64,000 nt of DNA, from assembly GCA_022766945.1 (NCBI GenBank), contig JALEOU010000044.1, forward strand, positions 1 through 64,000, written 5' to 3'. Positions 28,496 through 37,931 of the stretch are shown piece after piece; positions within the stretch are counted from its first letter, which is position 1, and the number at the start of each line of letters is the position of its first letter. Source of the stretch: Fusicatenibacter sp. Its GTDB lineage: Bacteria > Bacillota > Clostridia > Lachnospirales > Lachnospiraceae. The position numbers and the translations under genes were made by a program. The notes under the pieces were generated by a model. The model was not told the origin of the DNA and ran no database searches. It worked only from the letters and a program-made list of their open reading frames with translations.

Positions 28496-30937
28496 TTACT
28501 CCTTTTCCTGCTGTTCCGTTTTTATCTGCACTGCAAGATCCGCCAGACTCTCCAGTGTAGCTTCCCTGGCGATATAGATCTTCATGCCGTATTCCGATGC
28601 TGCCTCTGCGGTCTTATGACCGATACATGCCGCTTTCAAATGTGACAGATCTGTCGTTCCAACTGCTTGTACAAAGCCACGAACCGTTGATGCGCTGGTA
28701 AATACAACAAGGTCAATTTCCTCTTCCCTGCAGAGTTTTTGTTCGATTCCGATTCCGGATGTTTCGTATGAGGTCTCGTAGATCGGCACATCATCGATTA
28801 CGATCCCCGGGACTTTTGCGAGTTCCTCCAGAATTTCTGTTCCGCCCATTGACGCTCTCGGAAGAAGAATGCGGTCACCTTCTTTCATTTTCCACGCTAA
28901 CGCTCTTCCAAGACTTTCACCGTCATATGTTTTCGGAACCAGATCCGGCAGAATTCCTCTGTTTTGCAGTTCCTTTTTCGTCCCTTCTCCAATCGCTGCG
29001 ATCAGACAGCCCGACAGACTTCTCAAATCTTTCTTTTCCTGAAGAAGTGCATCAAAGAATACCCGGACTCCATAGGGACTGGTAAATGCAATCCACTGAT
29101 ATCTGCAAATCTCTTTGATTGCTTCCTGTAAAGTGCAATTATCCGAAATCGGCTCTGTCACAATCGCTGGCAATTCCAGTACCTCCGCACCCATCCTACG
29201 TAAAAGATCTGACATTTTCCCGGAACGCTCCGCCGGACGTGTCACTACAATCTTGTATCCGGAAAGCGGCAGTTTCTCATACCATGCAAACTGGTCCGCA
29301 AGTGCACACACTTTCCCGACAACGATGATGGCAGGCGTCACTACTCCTATTTTCCTCACTTCTTCGGAAAGTGTTCCAATTTCCGCTACAATTCTCTTCT
29401 GTCTGGCAGTGGTACCTTTCTGTAATACTGCAGCCGGCATATGCGGATCCATTCCCGCGTCAAGAAGACCTTTCATGATGCCGTCCAGTGCAGTAATGCC
29501 CATCAGAAAAACGAGCGTTCCCTTTGTACGCACAAGCGCATCAAATGCAATCTGCAGCGGCTCCCCGTTTTTCTGATGGCCGGTAATAATATGTACCGAC
29601 GAACAATAATCTCTGTGGGTTACCGGAATTCCATTATAAGCGGGTACTGCAATCGGAGAGGTTACTCCAGGTATCACTTCGTATGGAACACCGTTTTCTG
29701 AGAGAAGCTCCAGTTCTTCACCGCCTCTTCCAAACAAGAAAGGATCCCCACCTTTTAGCCTTACAACCCGAAGCCCTTTTTTCGCTTCACCAAGGAGGCA
29801 AAGGTTAATCTCTTCCTGCGGCATCGTATGATGCCCTGCACGTTTTCCTACATCAATCATTCTGGCACTTTTGGGAATCATTGCGAGAATACTATCTCCC
29901 ACCAGACGATCATAGACAACCACCTGTGCTTCTTCCAGAACCCGCTTTCCTTTGATCGTCAACAAACCTGCATCTCCGGGTCCTGCTCCCACAAGGTATA
30001 CTTTTCCCATTTTTGCTGCCTGTGTTTCTTCGCTCTTCTCTGTCCCTACTTCTGATGGACTTTCTGTTTTCGAAAGAAAACGAAGCGCAAGCTTCTTTCC
30101 AAGCTGTTCCGCATCCTGGATATTTCCCTCTATTTCATCAATCCGAATCCCTTCTTCATCATCCAGATAGAAAAGTCCCCGGAGTTTCAGAATATTGCCA
30201 TCAATTTTGGCATGAGCCGCTACCGGTGAAGAACATCCTCCGTTTAACGTCCGAACAAAAGCACGTTCAGCAAGAGCCGCAGATCTGCTCATCTGGCAGT
30301 CAAATTCCTGTAGATATGAATAATCTCTTCCCTTTTTTCCCTGAACTGCAAGAATTCCCTGTCCTGCTGCGGGAATTACTTCCTCCGTTGAAAAATAACG
30401 GCTGATTCTTTTTTCATACCCCATTCTTTTCATTCCTGCCGCAGCCAATATCAATGCTCCGTACTGTCCTTCATCTAACTTTTTTAGACGTGTGACCAGA
30501 TTTCCGCGGACACTCTCAAAACGGGCATTTGGATAAAGTTTCTGCAGCTGCAGAATTCTCCGAAGGCTTGATGTTCCGATGGGTTTAGCAAAATCGATGG
30601 TATCCTGTCCTTTCGGAAGCACTAAAACATCTCTCTCATCCTCGCGTTTGGAATATGCTACCAGAGGCAGCTCTTCCGGAACTTCCATCGGGATATCCTT
30701 CAAACTATGTACAGACAAATCTGTTTTGTCCTCCAGCAATGCCCGGTCAAGCTCTTTCACAAACAAGCCTTTTCCACCAACATTTTCCAAAGGGCGATCA
30801 AGGATTTTGTCTCCTGTTGTTTTCATCGTTACGAGAGATACTTCTGCATCCGGTACATGACTCATCAGGTATTCCTGTACCATCTCAGACTGGATCACTG
30901 CCAGCCTGCTCTCACGGCTTCCAATCCGTATTTTCAT
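28496..30937 (-). CDS. Triple fusion: porphobilinogen deaminase / uroporphyrinogen-III methyltransferase / uroporphyrinogen-III synthase
   Basis: 813 residues. Residues 1-290 are HemC, with the dipyrromethane-cofactor Cys235 in TLNGGCSSPVAA and RGNLVTRLKKLDEGQY. Residues 311-555 are CobA/SUMT, with VYLVGAGPGDAGLLTIKG, RLKGGDPFLFGRGGEE and VIPGVTSPIAVPAYNGIP. Residues about 560-813 are HemD, with KIVVTRPAERSGKMSDLL and VVFTSASTVRGF. One polypeptide thus turns porphobilinogen into precorrin-2. Stable channelling between modules is an inference. HemB, which supplies porphobilinogen, is not in the window. Confidence 0.94.
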   Translation of the reverse strand: MKIRIGSRESRLAVIQSEMVQEYLMSHVPDAEVSLVTMKTTGDKILDRPLENVGGKGLFVKELDRALLEDKTDLSVHSLKDIPMEVPEELPLVAYSKREDERDVLVLPKGQDTIDFAKPIGTSSLRRILQLQKLYPNARFESVRGNLVTRLKKLDEGQYGALILAAAGMKRMGYEKRISRYFSTEEVIPAAGQGILAVQGKKGRDYSYLQEFDCQMSRSAALAERAFVRTLNGGCSSPVAAHAKIDGNILKLRGLFYLDDEEGIRIDEIEGNIQDAEQLGKKLALRFLSKTESPSEVGTEKSEETQAAKMGKVYLVGAGPGDAGLLTIKGKRVLEEAQVVVYDRLVGDSILAMIPKSARMIDVGKRAGHHTMPQEEINLCLLGEAKKGLRVVRLKGGDPFLFGRGGEELELLSENGVPYEVIPGVTSPIAVPAYNGIPVTHRDYCSSVHIITGHQKNGEPLQIAFDALVRTKGTLVFLMGITALDGIMKGLLDAGMDPHMPAAVLQKGTTARQKRIVAEIGTLSEEVRKIGVVTPAIIVVGKVCALADQFAWYEKLPLSGYKIVVTRPAERSGKMSDLLRRMGAEVLELPAIVTEPISDNCTLQEAIKEICRYQWIAFTSPYGVRVFFDALLQEKKDLRSLSGCLIAAIGEGTKKELQNRGILPDLVPKTYDGESLGRALAWKMKEGDRILLPRASMGGTEILEELAKVPGIVIDDVPIYETSYETSGIGIEQKLCREEEIDLVVFTSASTVRGFVQAVGTTDLSHLKAACIGHKTAEAASEYGMKIYIAREATLESLADLAVQIKTEQQEKE

Positions 30938-30946
30938 ACTTTAGCC

Positions 30947-32191
30947 TCACTCCTTTGCTTCCTTCTTCTTGTCATACAGCTGTTCCAGGCTGGATACGCA
31001 TTCCAGAAAATGATCCCGTTCCATGGAATCTTTCATATAAAACATCATCTTGTTCACAACTTTTCCCGCAGCTGTATCGATCTGACGTTTCAGAGTCTCC
31101 TGTTCTCCTTCCGATAATGGGAGTTTTCGAAGTATTCTGTGGATTCGAAGATTCAGATCCTCCACCGCGTCAGACTCGATTTCCTTCATACGAGGAACCA
31201 GATCCAACGCATTATACCATCGATAAAACTCCTCCATCTCTTCCGACAGAATCTGTTCTGCTTTTCTTAATGCGCTTTCATTTCCTTCCGCTCCATTCAG
31301 CCTAAAATCATCAATATCATATAAGGTAATCAACTCCAGTTCTCCGATGGATGGCTCAATATCACGCGGAACAGCCAAATCTATCAAATACATTGGGTGA
31401 GAAATCTCAAGGTTATCCAGCAATTCCTGTCGGATTGTACAATTTGGACTCGAAGTAGCACTGACTACAATATCACACTGCGGAAACAATTCCATCCGTT
31501 CTCCATAATGAATTCTTTTACATCCAGGCGGAATCGCAACTACCCCGCTTCGATACTGACGAACCGTCACAGTGACATCCGCACCTGCCCTTTTCAGTGT
31601 GATAGCAGCAAGTTTTCCCATTTCACCATTTCCGATTACCATACAGGTTTTCCCGTGCAGATCAACTCCATCATCTGCAAGCATGGCAATCGCACGATCC
31701 ATAGCAGTTGCATTTGCATGCGTAAATGTCACCTCTGTCTTAACTCGTTTTGCTGCTGTCACTGCGCCGCGAAAAAGCACCTCAAGTACATTGTCCGTAC
31801 AATAATTCTCTCTGGAAAGAGAAAGTGCATCTTTTACCTGAGAGATAATCTGATCCTCCGCCAATATCATCGATTTCAGTCCACAGGTGAGATGAAAAAG
31901 ATGCTCTACCGCCTCATGCTCCTCTCTTATAATAAAACAGTCTCTGTATTGCGCCGGATCCAGATTCTTTTGCGCGCAAAGCAGTGCGAGTAGATCCTCC
32001 CGCCACTCCTGATCCGTACTCACCCACAATTCCATACGGTTACAGGTAGACAAAAGAACACATCCCCTGATTCCTTCCAGGTTTTTGAATTGTCTCTCAG
32101 CCTCCGCAGCAGCTTTTTGCGTAAATGAAAATCTGGCACGCAGATCCACATCCGCAAGACTGTGATCTATTCCAATCATCCGGATACTCAT
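30947..32191 (-). CDS. hemA: Glutamyl-tRNA reductase
   Basis: First enzyme of C5-pathway tetrapyrrole synthesis, NADPH-dependent. 414 residues from the ATG at 32191, chosen because AAGGAG precedes it and the promoter lies just upstream. Catalytic Cys is in LLSTCNRMELW. The NADPH domain has CMVIGNGEMGKLAAITLKRAG and the later DLAVPRDIEPSIGELELI. The C-terminal dimerisation helix is present. No precorrin-2 dehydrogenase module is attached, although hemA-sirC type fusions occur in some Clostridia. Confidence 0.95.
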   Translation of the reverse strand: MSIRMIGIDHSLADVDLRARFSFTQKAAAEAERQFKNLEGIRGCVLLSTCNRMELWVSTDQEWREDLLALLCAQKNLDPAQYRDCFIIREEHEAVEHLFHLTCGLKSMILAEDQIISQVKDALSLSRENYCTDNVLEVLFRGAVTAAKRVKTEVTFTHANATAMDRAIAMLADDGVDLHGKTCMVIGNGEMGKLAAITLKRAGADVTVTVRQYRSGVVAIPPGCKRIHYGERMELFPQCDIVVSATSSPNCTIRQELLDNLEISHPMYLIDLAVPRDIEPSIGELELITLYDIDDFRLNGAEGNESALRKAEQILSEEMEEFYRWYNALDLVPRMKEIESDAVEDLNLRIHRILRKLPLSEGEQETLKRQIDTAAGKVVNKMMFYMKDSMERDHFLECVSSLEQLYDKKKEAKE

Positions 32192-32224
32192 CTTAACTAT
32201 GCTCCTTTTTCCATATTCCAACCT

Positions 32225-32253
32225 ATCATACCACAGAATGTCAGAATTCTGAA
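32225..32253 (-). promoter_or_regulatory. Promoter of the hemA-cbiC operon with palindromic operator candidate
   Basis: TTCAGA (32253-32248), 17 bases, TATGAT (32230-32225) with TGG in front (extended -10). The 5' UTR is only about 30 bases, leaving no room for a riboswitch. A perfect 12-base palindrome TCAGAATTCTGA (32241-32252) covers the -35 hexamer and is a candidate repressor or activator site. Confidence 0.6.
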
Positions 32254-32339
32254 CAGTTTTTCATAAAAATATTTGAGCTGATTTACAGTTATTAAATCTT
32301 CCGGACTTTTTAATTACATGCATGTCAATTCATAAATAA

Positions 32340-32372
32340 GATGCCACACTCTGCATACAAGAGTGTGGCATC
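32340..32372 (-). terminator. Terminator after the MutS-like gene
   Basis: Perfect 12-base stem GATGCCACACTC/GAGTGTGGCATC with a nine-base loop, followed on the minus strand by TTATTTAT. It separates the MutS-like gene from the hemA promoter. Confidence 0.75.
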
Positions 32373-32386
32373 CCACGTAAAACTTT

Positions 32387-34087
32387 TCATTCATTCAGTT
32401 GTTCCCAGATCCCGTTTTCTTCAAATCTGGCTGCCGCTTTTTTTGCTCCTTCTACAATTTCTCTTTCGTATCCCATGACAGAAAGCAGTGCGATTGCATT
32501 TCTTCCCACTGCTCTGCCTTCTTTCAAAAGATAGTCGAACTCCACATCCTGATCCGTTACCTTTTCTTCAAAATGGTAATTTGTGTACAGTTCTTCCAGA
32601 ATATAGGTCAGCTCAATATCATGCGTGGCCGCGAAACAGAGTACCTGTGGTTTGCGAAGGCTGAAAAGTACCTGTGAGGATGCAGCGATTCGTTCTACGG
32701 TATTGGTACCGCGGAAGACTTCATCGATTACACAAAGCAGCGGTTCTTTTTTCCTGCTTTGATCAAGGATTCTTTTCACTGATCGTATTTCCACAATGTA
32801 GTAACTTTCTCCATTTTCAATATCATCGCGAAGAGCCATAGATGTCATTACCCTGCACATCACGCTTTGGTAAGAATGGGACAGACTGGTATCAATGGAT
32901 TGCGCAAGAATCGCGTTTAATGCCACACTCTTCAAAAAGGTCGATTTTCCAGAAGCATTGGAACCGGTAATCAGGATTCCTCTTTTCGCACAGATACTGT
33001 TCGCTACAGGTTCCATAAGCAGCGGATGATACAGATCCTCCAGATCCATCACAAATTCTTCTATTCTGCCATTTGAAACATATTCCGGTATGCAATAAAA
33101 AGGAAGAGATTTTCGATACGAGGCAACGGATATGGCAAAATCAAGCACTCCGATATCGCTGATCATCTGCGTTAAAGTATTGCTGTTCTGCTTCAGATCC
33201 CGGATCACAGAATAAAAGGAAATAAAATCGAAAAGGAAAAATGTATTAAAGTAAGAAGAAAGCATACTGGCAAGATCCCCATCCATTCCTCTTGTATGAA
33301 TCAAAGTAATGCATTTTTTCCTGATTCCGCGCATTTTTCTACTTTCTACTTGAAGACGCAAAAGATAATCAGATAGTTCCGGTATTTCCATTTTTCCAAG
33401 TTTCCCGGCTGTCCGCAAAATCCTCAGAACACACATAAGACTCTTCAAACAGGCATCAATCCTGCCGGATTCCCTGCTGTGCACAATCACATTGATCGTC
33501 AGAAAGCTTATAAACACCATCATTCCAATAGCAGGCCAGACAAAAAGAAATGCAATTCCAACAAGCGCGGATGCAGACAGAAAAAAGTATTTCTTTCTGC
33601 TTCTTTTCGGAACATTTCGAATCGCATCGATATAATCAGAGATCGAATAGCCATAAATTCTTCCAATCCCATCCAGTGCTTCCTGTACCAAAACACGTTC
33701 TTTTTCATGACAGTCAAAATAGGAGATCAGGCGTTCTCGTTCGTTTAATACGGTTTCGTCAAGCTCTGGCATTCGGAGAGCACAATAGAGGTATTCATCT
33801 CCACACGCTGACATACTGTGGTTTATTTTTTGATAAACCAGATCCATATTCAAATCATTCCATGTAATGTCATCTATACTCAGGCTTTCCCCATATTTTC
33901 GTCTCGCATAATCCGCCATACAGGCAAGCTCTTCTGCCTGATACTCCCTGTGGGGTATCGTACCCCACAGGTCAACGATTCGTTTGCGACGACGCTTCTT
34001 TTGACTGTGGTTTTCTCTTATCATCAGAACCATAGCTGCTGCGATCAGAACCGCAACTGGCAGTATTTCCTGATATCCTGTATCCAT
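32387..34087 (-). CDS. Membrane-associated MutS-family ATPase
   Basis: 566 residues. Hydrophobic segments occur at about 8-23 and 167-203. The C-terminal MutS ATPase has Walker A GSNASGKST, Walker B LLCVIDEVFRGTN and the C-motif FAATHDIEL. The central part resembles the MutS core/lever helices. The mismatch-recognition domain I of true MutS is absent and the protein is shorter, so it is unlikely to be the housekeeping mismatch repair protein. Its role is unknown. AAGGAG lies eight bases before the ATG. Monocistronic between two terminated operons. Confidence 0.8.
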   Translation of the reverse strand: MDTGYQEILPVAVLIAAAMVLMIRENHSQKKRRRKRIVDLWGTIPHREYQAEELACMADYARRKYGESLSIDDITWNDLNMDLVYQKINHSMSACGDEYLYCALRMPELDETVLNERERLISYFDCHEKERVLVQEALDGIGRIYGYSISDYIDAIRNVPKRSRKKYFFLSASALVGIAFLFVWPAIGMMVFISFLTINVIVHSRESGRIDACLKSLMCVLRILRTAGKLGKMEIPELSDYLLRLQVESRKMRGIRKKCITLIHTRGMDGDLASMLSSYFNTFFLFDFISFYSVIRDLKQNSNTLTQMISDIGVLDFAISVASYRKSLPFYCIPEYVSNGRIEEFVMDLEDLYHPLLMEPVANSICAKRGILITGSNASGKSTFLKSVALNAILAQSIDTSLSHSYQSVMCRVMTSMALRDDIENGESYYIVEIRSVKRILDQSRKKEPLLCVIDEVFRGTNTVERIAASSQVLFSLRKPQVLCFAATHDIELTYILEELYTNYHFEEKVTDQDVEFDYLLKEGRAVGRNAIALLSVMGYEREIVEGAKKAAARFEENGIWEQLNE

Positions 34088-34148
34088 ATTCTGTACTCCT
34101 TTTGGATCTTTCCTGCTGTATTATTTCTCGCAGGGAGTCGATGGATGT

Positions 34149-34157
34149 ATTATAGCA
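34149..34157 (-). promoter_or_regulatory. Extended -10 promoter of the MutS-like gene
   Basis: TGCTATAAT on the minus strand, about 60 bases upstream of the start and just after the stop of the Cna-B gene. No good -35 is visible, which is compatible with an extended -10 promoter. Confidence 0.45.
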
Positions 34158-34168
34158 CACATGGTATC

Positions 34169-36802
34169 TTAACTGCTACCTGAATTATCCGAAACAGGGA
34201 TTTCATTAATCACAATATCATTGTGAGAATAATCGTCATACCGATACCTGTGGTTTTCAAACAGAACTCTGGTCCCTTTCGCGTTTATGCTTAAATCCGC
34301 TGTGACAAGAAATATGTCTTCTGCATTTTTTCCATATTCCGGTACTTCCATGTTTTGTATGCTTACATTCTCCGTTCCTGTCACGCTGATGACACCGTAT
34401 CGGTTAACATTCCATTCTGATATTTCATAAGAAGTTCCAAATGGAATTCCCTGGAGTGTTTTTTCCATTATCACGGAACCATCTTTTTCTGTATGGCTAT
34501 TTACATATTGCGCGTCAAACAGAAAAACCATTTGATATTCATGATCATTCCCCCAGAGGTCCTTACCTTTAACCGTCAAAATAAATGTGGGATTGCCATG
34601 CGACCAGACAATTTCGTCTGTCATGATTTTCTTGGCCAGTGTAATCTCCGCCAAAGGAGGATCTTCCATGCAGATGCTCTGTAACTCACCCGTTTCCAGA
34701 ACTTCGAATTTCATCGGTTCTGCTTTCATATAACCCTCCGGAGCACTGATCTCTTCCAGCAGATATCTTCCGGCAGCAATATGGTTGAAACGCAACGGTT
34801 CCTCATCGCTGATCCATTCGCAAATCAGATTGCCGTCCTCATCTGTCAGACGGAGCTGTGCGCCGGATAACAGCTTTTGAGAAACGCTGTTCTTTTTTGA
34901 GATTGCGAGCTTTATAAAATCATTTTCCACCTCAATGACTCCGTCTGTTGCTTCCGCACACACTCCATATTGATCAACAGTAAATTGTCTGACCGTTGTA
35001 TCGGTCACATAACCGGATGGCGCCTGAATTTCCTTGTAGCAATAAGTTCCCGTTGCCAGGCCAGTGAGTACGGCTCTTCCATCGGATCCCGTAACAATAC
35101 GAATCTGTTCTTCCGGATATTCCTGATTCCAGTACAAAAACACAGCACCGGAAAGACTCAGAGTTGCTTCTTCACCTTCTGCCTTTTTTCCTGTCTTATG
35201 GATGATAATCTGATTTTTCTGATCCTCAAAAGAAACCTCTTTTGTCACAAGCAGGGTATCTGCATCTTTCCACGAAAGTGTCACTTCTTTTCTCTCGTCA
35301 TTCAAAAGATAACCGTTGGATGGCCGTATCTCCTGGACCATATACGTTCCATAATCCAGTTCCGATGAAACCGCCACACCATTTTGGGTGGTGATTGTGT
35401 CTGCAACATCACCTTTCTTATAGATTTGCTGTCCGTCCGGAGTGCTGATATCCTCGCCTGCAATTATCTGAAAGACAGTTCCTGAAAGAGGTTCCTTCGT
35501 ATCTGCATCCGTCTTTTTTACCGTGATCTTGCCCTTTCCGCGCTGATTTGTTACCCGGAAAAGGATCGTTTCGGTTCCTGGCTCATCAACAACAAATTCC
35601 TGTGTCCAGTTTCCCACATACCCTGTCGGAACTTCCTCTTCGACTTTAAATTTTCCCTGATTCTGTTCTGTATATTCCAGATTATATCTGCAATATCTCC
35701 CAGTCTCTTCTTCCCAGTCCAGAAAACCAGCAAAATCCCAGGCAGAACCGTTCCACTCATAAAGCTCAAACTTAACATTTCGAAGGAGCAGACCGCTTTT
35801 GGCATCTGTCTTTTCGATGATCAGGTCTGCCTTTTTCGTAAACTGGCACATAATCTCAGAAGTATAACCAAACTCACAGGTCATCCACGCCAGGACGTCT
35901 CCGCCTTTTGTGTCATAAATTCCTTTCCATCTTTTCATCTCATTATCATTTTCCCAATTATTATAGTCGATCCGATGATAATAGATGCCTTCCGGGTTTT
36001 TATCGCCGTTGACAAATGTGAGGGTCTGGCTTTCTCCTTTGTATGTATAAGTAACCCAGCCATTGGGATTCTTCGGTGAAGTTTCGCTTCCGTCTGACCA
36101 GATAATTCCGGTTTTCTCCTCATATCCCATTCTTGCCATGGCAGCCTGATTGAAATAGATATTTTCAATCTGATCATGAACCTGAAATCCCTGATAAAAA
36201 TCCAGATCCGAAAGCGTAAAATGGCCTTCCAACGATACGGGCTGCATACGATCATCAAAATAGGAAAAGCGTACGGTAACAGACAAAAGACCCTTGATAT
36301 CAATAACCGGTTTATTGTCATCCACAGAGACAATCACACTGGTGTAAGAATCATCGGGAAGGTTCTGATGTTTCTCCCAGTCCAGAAGCGTAATCCGAAG
36401 ATTGATCTGTTTTCCCTGATAAACCCCTACATTCGTATAGTCAACATACATCTTCCCTTTACGTTCATCAGCCGCAATAAAAGAACGGGTGTTACTCCAC
36501 GCTGTGATATCCGCCTGCTTCCACCAGGTGGATATAATCTGCGCCTCCTGTTGTCCGTATACACAAAAATCATTATCCCAGTTCTCGGAAAAACATATTT
36601 CTGTCTGACTCGTAATAATCGGACTAAACTGGTAATACCCGTCGATCATATCTGTTTCCGAAACAAGAATCCCATTTGACATACTATCCAGAGAATCATA
36701 GTTTGCAGCTGCAACTACAGCCTGCGCGAAAAGCAGACGGATCAGGATAAGAATGATTGCCAGGGGAACTATTTTCCAAAGCCTTTTCAAAAAATCTGTC
36801 AT
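34169..36802 (-). CDS. Large secreted Cna-B/SpaA-type surface protein
   Basis: 877 residues with signal/anchor at about 9-32 (IVPLAIILILIRLLFAQAVVA). Residues about 35-330 form an N-terminal domain of unknown fold. At least four Cna-B/SpaA-like prealbumin repeats follow, each opening with a K-T/K-N strand (LIIEKTDAKSG, ITVKKTDADTKEPLSG, IIHKTGKKAEG, AISKKNSVSQKLLSG) and closing near an E in KEIQAPSGY or LEEISAPEGY, the pattern of isopeptide-bond domains. There is no LPXTG motif or C-terminal membrane helix. The start at 36802 follows GAGGAGG one base after the upstream stop. Probably the large subunit or adhesin of the TasA-like operon. Confidence 0.82.
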   Translation of the reverse strand: MTDFLKRLWKIVPLAIILILIRLLFAQAVVAAANYDSLDSMSNGILVSETDMIDGYYQFSPIITSQTEICFSENWDNDFCVYGQQEAQIISTWWKQADITAWSNTRSFIAADERKGKMYVDYTNVGVYQGKQINLRITLLDWEKHQNLPDDSYTSVIVSVDDNKPVIDIKGLLSVTVRFSYFDDRMQPVSLEGHFTLSDLDFYQGFQVHDQIENIYFNQAAMARMGYEEKTGIIWSDGSETSPKNPNGWVTYTYKGESQTLTFVNGDKNPEGIYYHRIDYNNWENDNEMKRWKGIYDTKGGDVLAWMTCEFGYTSEIMCQFTKKADLIIEKTDAKSGLLLRNVKFELYEWNGSAWDFAGFLDWEEETGRYCRYNLEYTEQNQGKFKVEEEVPTGYVGNWTQEFVVDEPGTETILFRVTNQRGKGKITVKKTDADTKEPLSGTVFQIIAGEDISTPDGQQIYKKGDVADTITTQNGVAVSSELDYGTYMVQEIRPSNGYLLNDERKEVTLSWKDADTLLVTKEVSFEDQKNQIIIHKTGKKAEGEEATLSLSGAVFLYWNQEYPEEQIRIVTGSDGRAVLTGLATGTYCYKEIQAPSGYVTDTTVRQFTVDQYGVCAEATDGVIEVENDFIKLAISKKNSVSQKLLSGAQLRLTDEDGNLICEWISDEEPLRFNHIAAGRYLLEEISAPEGYMKAEPMKFEVLETGELQSICMEDPPLAEITLAKKIMTDEIVWSHGNPTFILTVKGKDLWGNDHEYQMVFLFDAQYVNSHTEKDGSVIMEKTLQGIPFGTSYEISEWNVNRYGVISVTGTENVSIQNMEVPEYGKNAEDIFLVTADLSINAKGTRVLFENHRYRYDDYSHNDIVINEIPVSDNSGSS

Positions 36803-36803
36803 C

Positions 36804-37931
36804 TTATTTCCTCCTCTTCCGGTTTCCCTTCTCACCCAGTACAGCGAAAAGGAAAACAGCACCAACTGCTGTGAGCAGCCACAGAACTACATTCTGTCCG
36901 TCTCCCGTCACAGGTCCAAAGACTTTCGATGGAAGTTCTTCAAATCTGGCAGAGAAAATCCATTTTTCATCCGTCTGGGCCATGGCATATTCATTTTTCA
37001 TGTCCTCAGGTACCAAAAGAATAAATTTCATGCTCTTATCGCAACCGGGTTCAAAGACACCAAGGCTGATTTCCTGTTGTAATTCCGCTGATCTTAAGCT
37101 TCCCTGATATACCTGTTTTCCATCCAGTTCAATGATAAGCTGTATCTTCTGCGATAAATCTCCGGAATTTTCACCTGCTTTGGTCGAAAAAAAGAGTTCC
37201 GTCTCTGTTTTTGATGGATTCTGTATCCGAACGGTATCGCTGACCAGATCACCCGGCATCAACAGACCAAAATTTGCGAAAAAATCTTCCGGTAATGCCA
37301 CCAGTTCCGAGGCATCTTCTTTCAGTTCCACATTCAGATTCTGATAGTTCCTGTTGATCGTCACCGATTCTCCCGATTTATGAATACAAACCTCCGGTTC
37401 ATAGCTGCCCCACGGATCTGAGCTATCAAAATCCGGTGTGAAATTAGCAGACTGAATTGCCTCAGCCGTGATATTGAGTAAAAATCTTTTCTCAGCTTCT
37501 GTTTCCGTCCAGTCAGAAGGAATCTTTACCTCACGGAAAAGATCAATTGATTCTCCTTCTTCCAGCGGCTTCCTATAGTAATAATACTCTCCCTGTAAAA
37601 TCCAGATTGCAGTATTGATATCACATTCCACTTCAGAATGGGAGGTTATTTCACTTTGGTCAAGCGCAACCTTCACTCGCACATAACACGGCATTGCAAG
37701 ATTGGTGATCCTGGGTATTTTCGAAATCGTTTCTGACGGCAGCACAATTCTCTCCGATTCCCCATAGGTCGTACCAGCTCTTGTCAATTCTTCCAGAGAA
37801 ATATTCACATCTCCAATTGACAGATGGTTCTGTACTTCCACGCTGGTATTCCGGTATGCAAAAACTGCAATTGTTCCACTAAAAAGTAGGAAAACAAGCA
37901 ACATCAAACTTACGATTCCTTTATGTCTCAT
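36804..37931 (-). CDS. TasA-related surface protein with C-terminal anchor
   Basis: 375 residues. An N-terminal signal segment is SLMLLVFLLFSGTIAVFAYRN, followed by a TasA/camelysin-like region (VQNHLSIGDVNISLEEL, MPCYVRVKVAL). The C-terminus has GPVTGDGQNVVLW, a hydrophobic stretch and GNRKRRK, the layout of a sortase signal in which GPVTG replaces LPXTG. It would fix the fibre to the membrane or wall. It overlaps the preceding gene by 11 bases and is followed by the Cna-B gene after one base. Confidence 0.75.
   Translation of the reverse strand: MRHKGIVSLMLLVFLLFSGTIAVFAYRNTSVEVQNHLSIGDVNISLEELTRAGTTYGESERIVLPSETISKIPRITNLAMPCYVRVKVALDQSEITSHSEVECDINTAIWILQGEYYYYRKPLEEGESIDLFREVKIPSDWTETEAEKRFLLNITAEAIQSANFTPDFDSSDPWGSYEPEVCIHKSGESVTINRNYQNLNVELKEDASELVALPEDFFANFGLLMPGDLVSDTVRIQNPSKTETELFFSTKAGENSGDLSQKIQLIIELDGKQVYQGSLRSAELQQEISLGVFEPGCDKSMKFILLVPEDMKNEYAMAQTDEKWIFSARFEELPSKVFGPVTGDGQNVVLWLLTAVGAVFLFAVLGEKGNRKRRK

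Noticed and set aside
32241-32258. TCTGAACAGT near the hemA promoter as a fourth copy of the palindromic repeat
   Set aside because: Only ten bases match one terminus, with no partner terminus nearby; better explained as part of the promoter palindrome.
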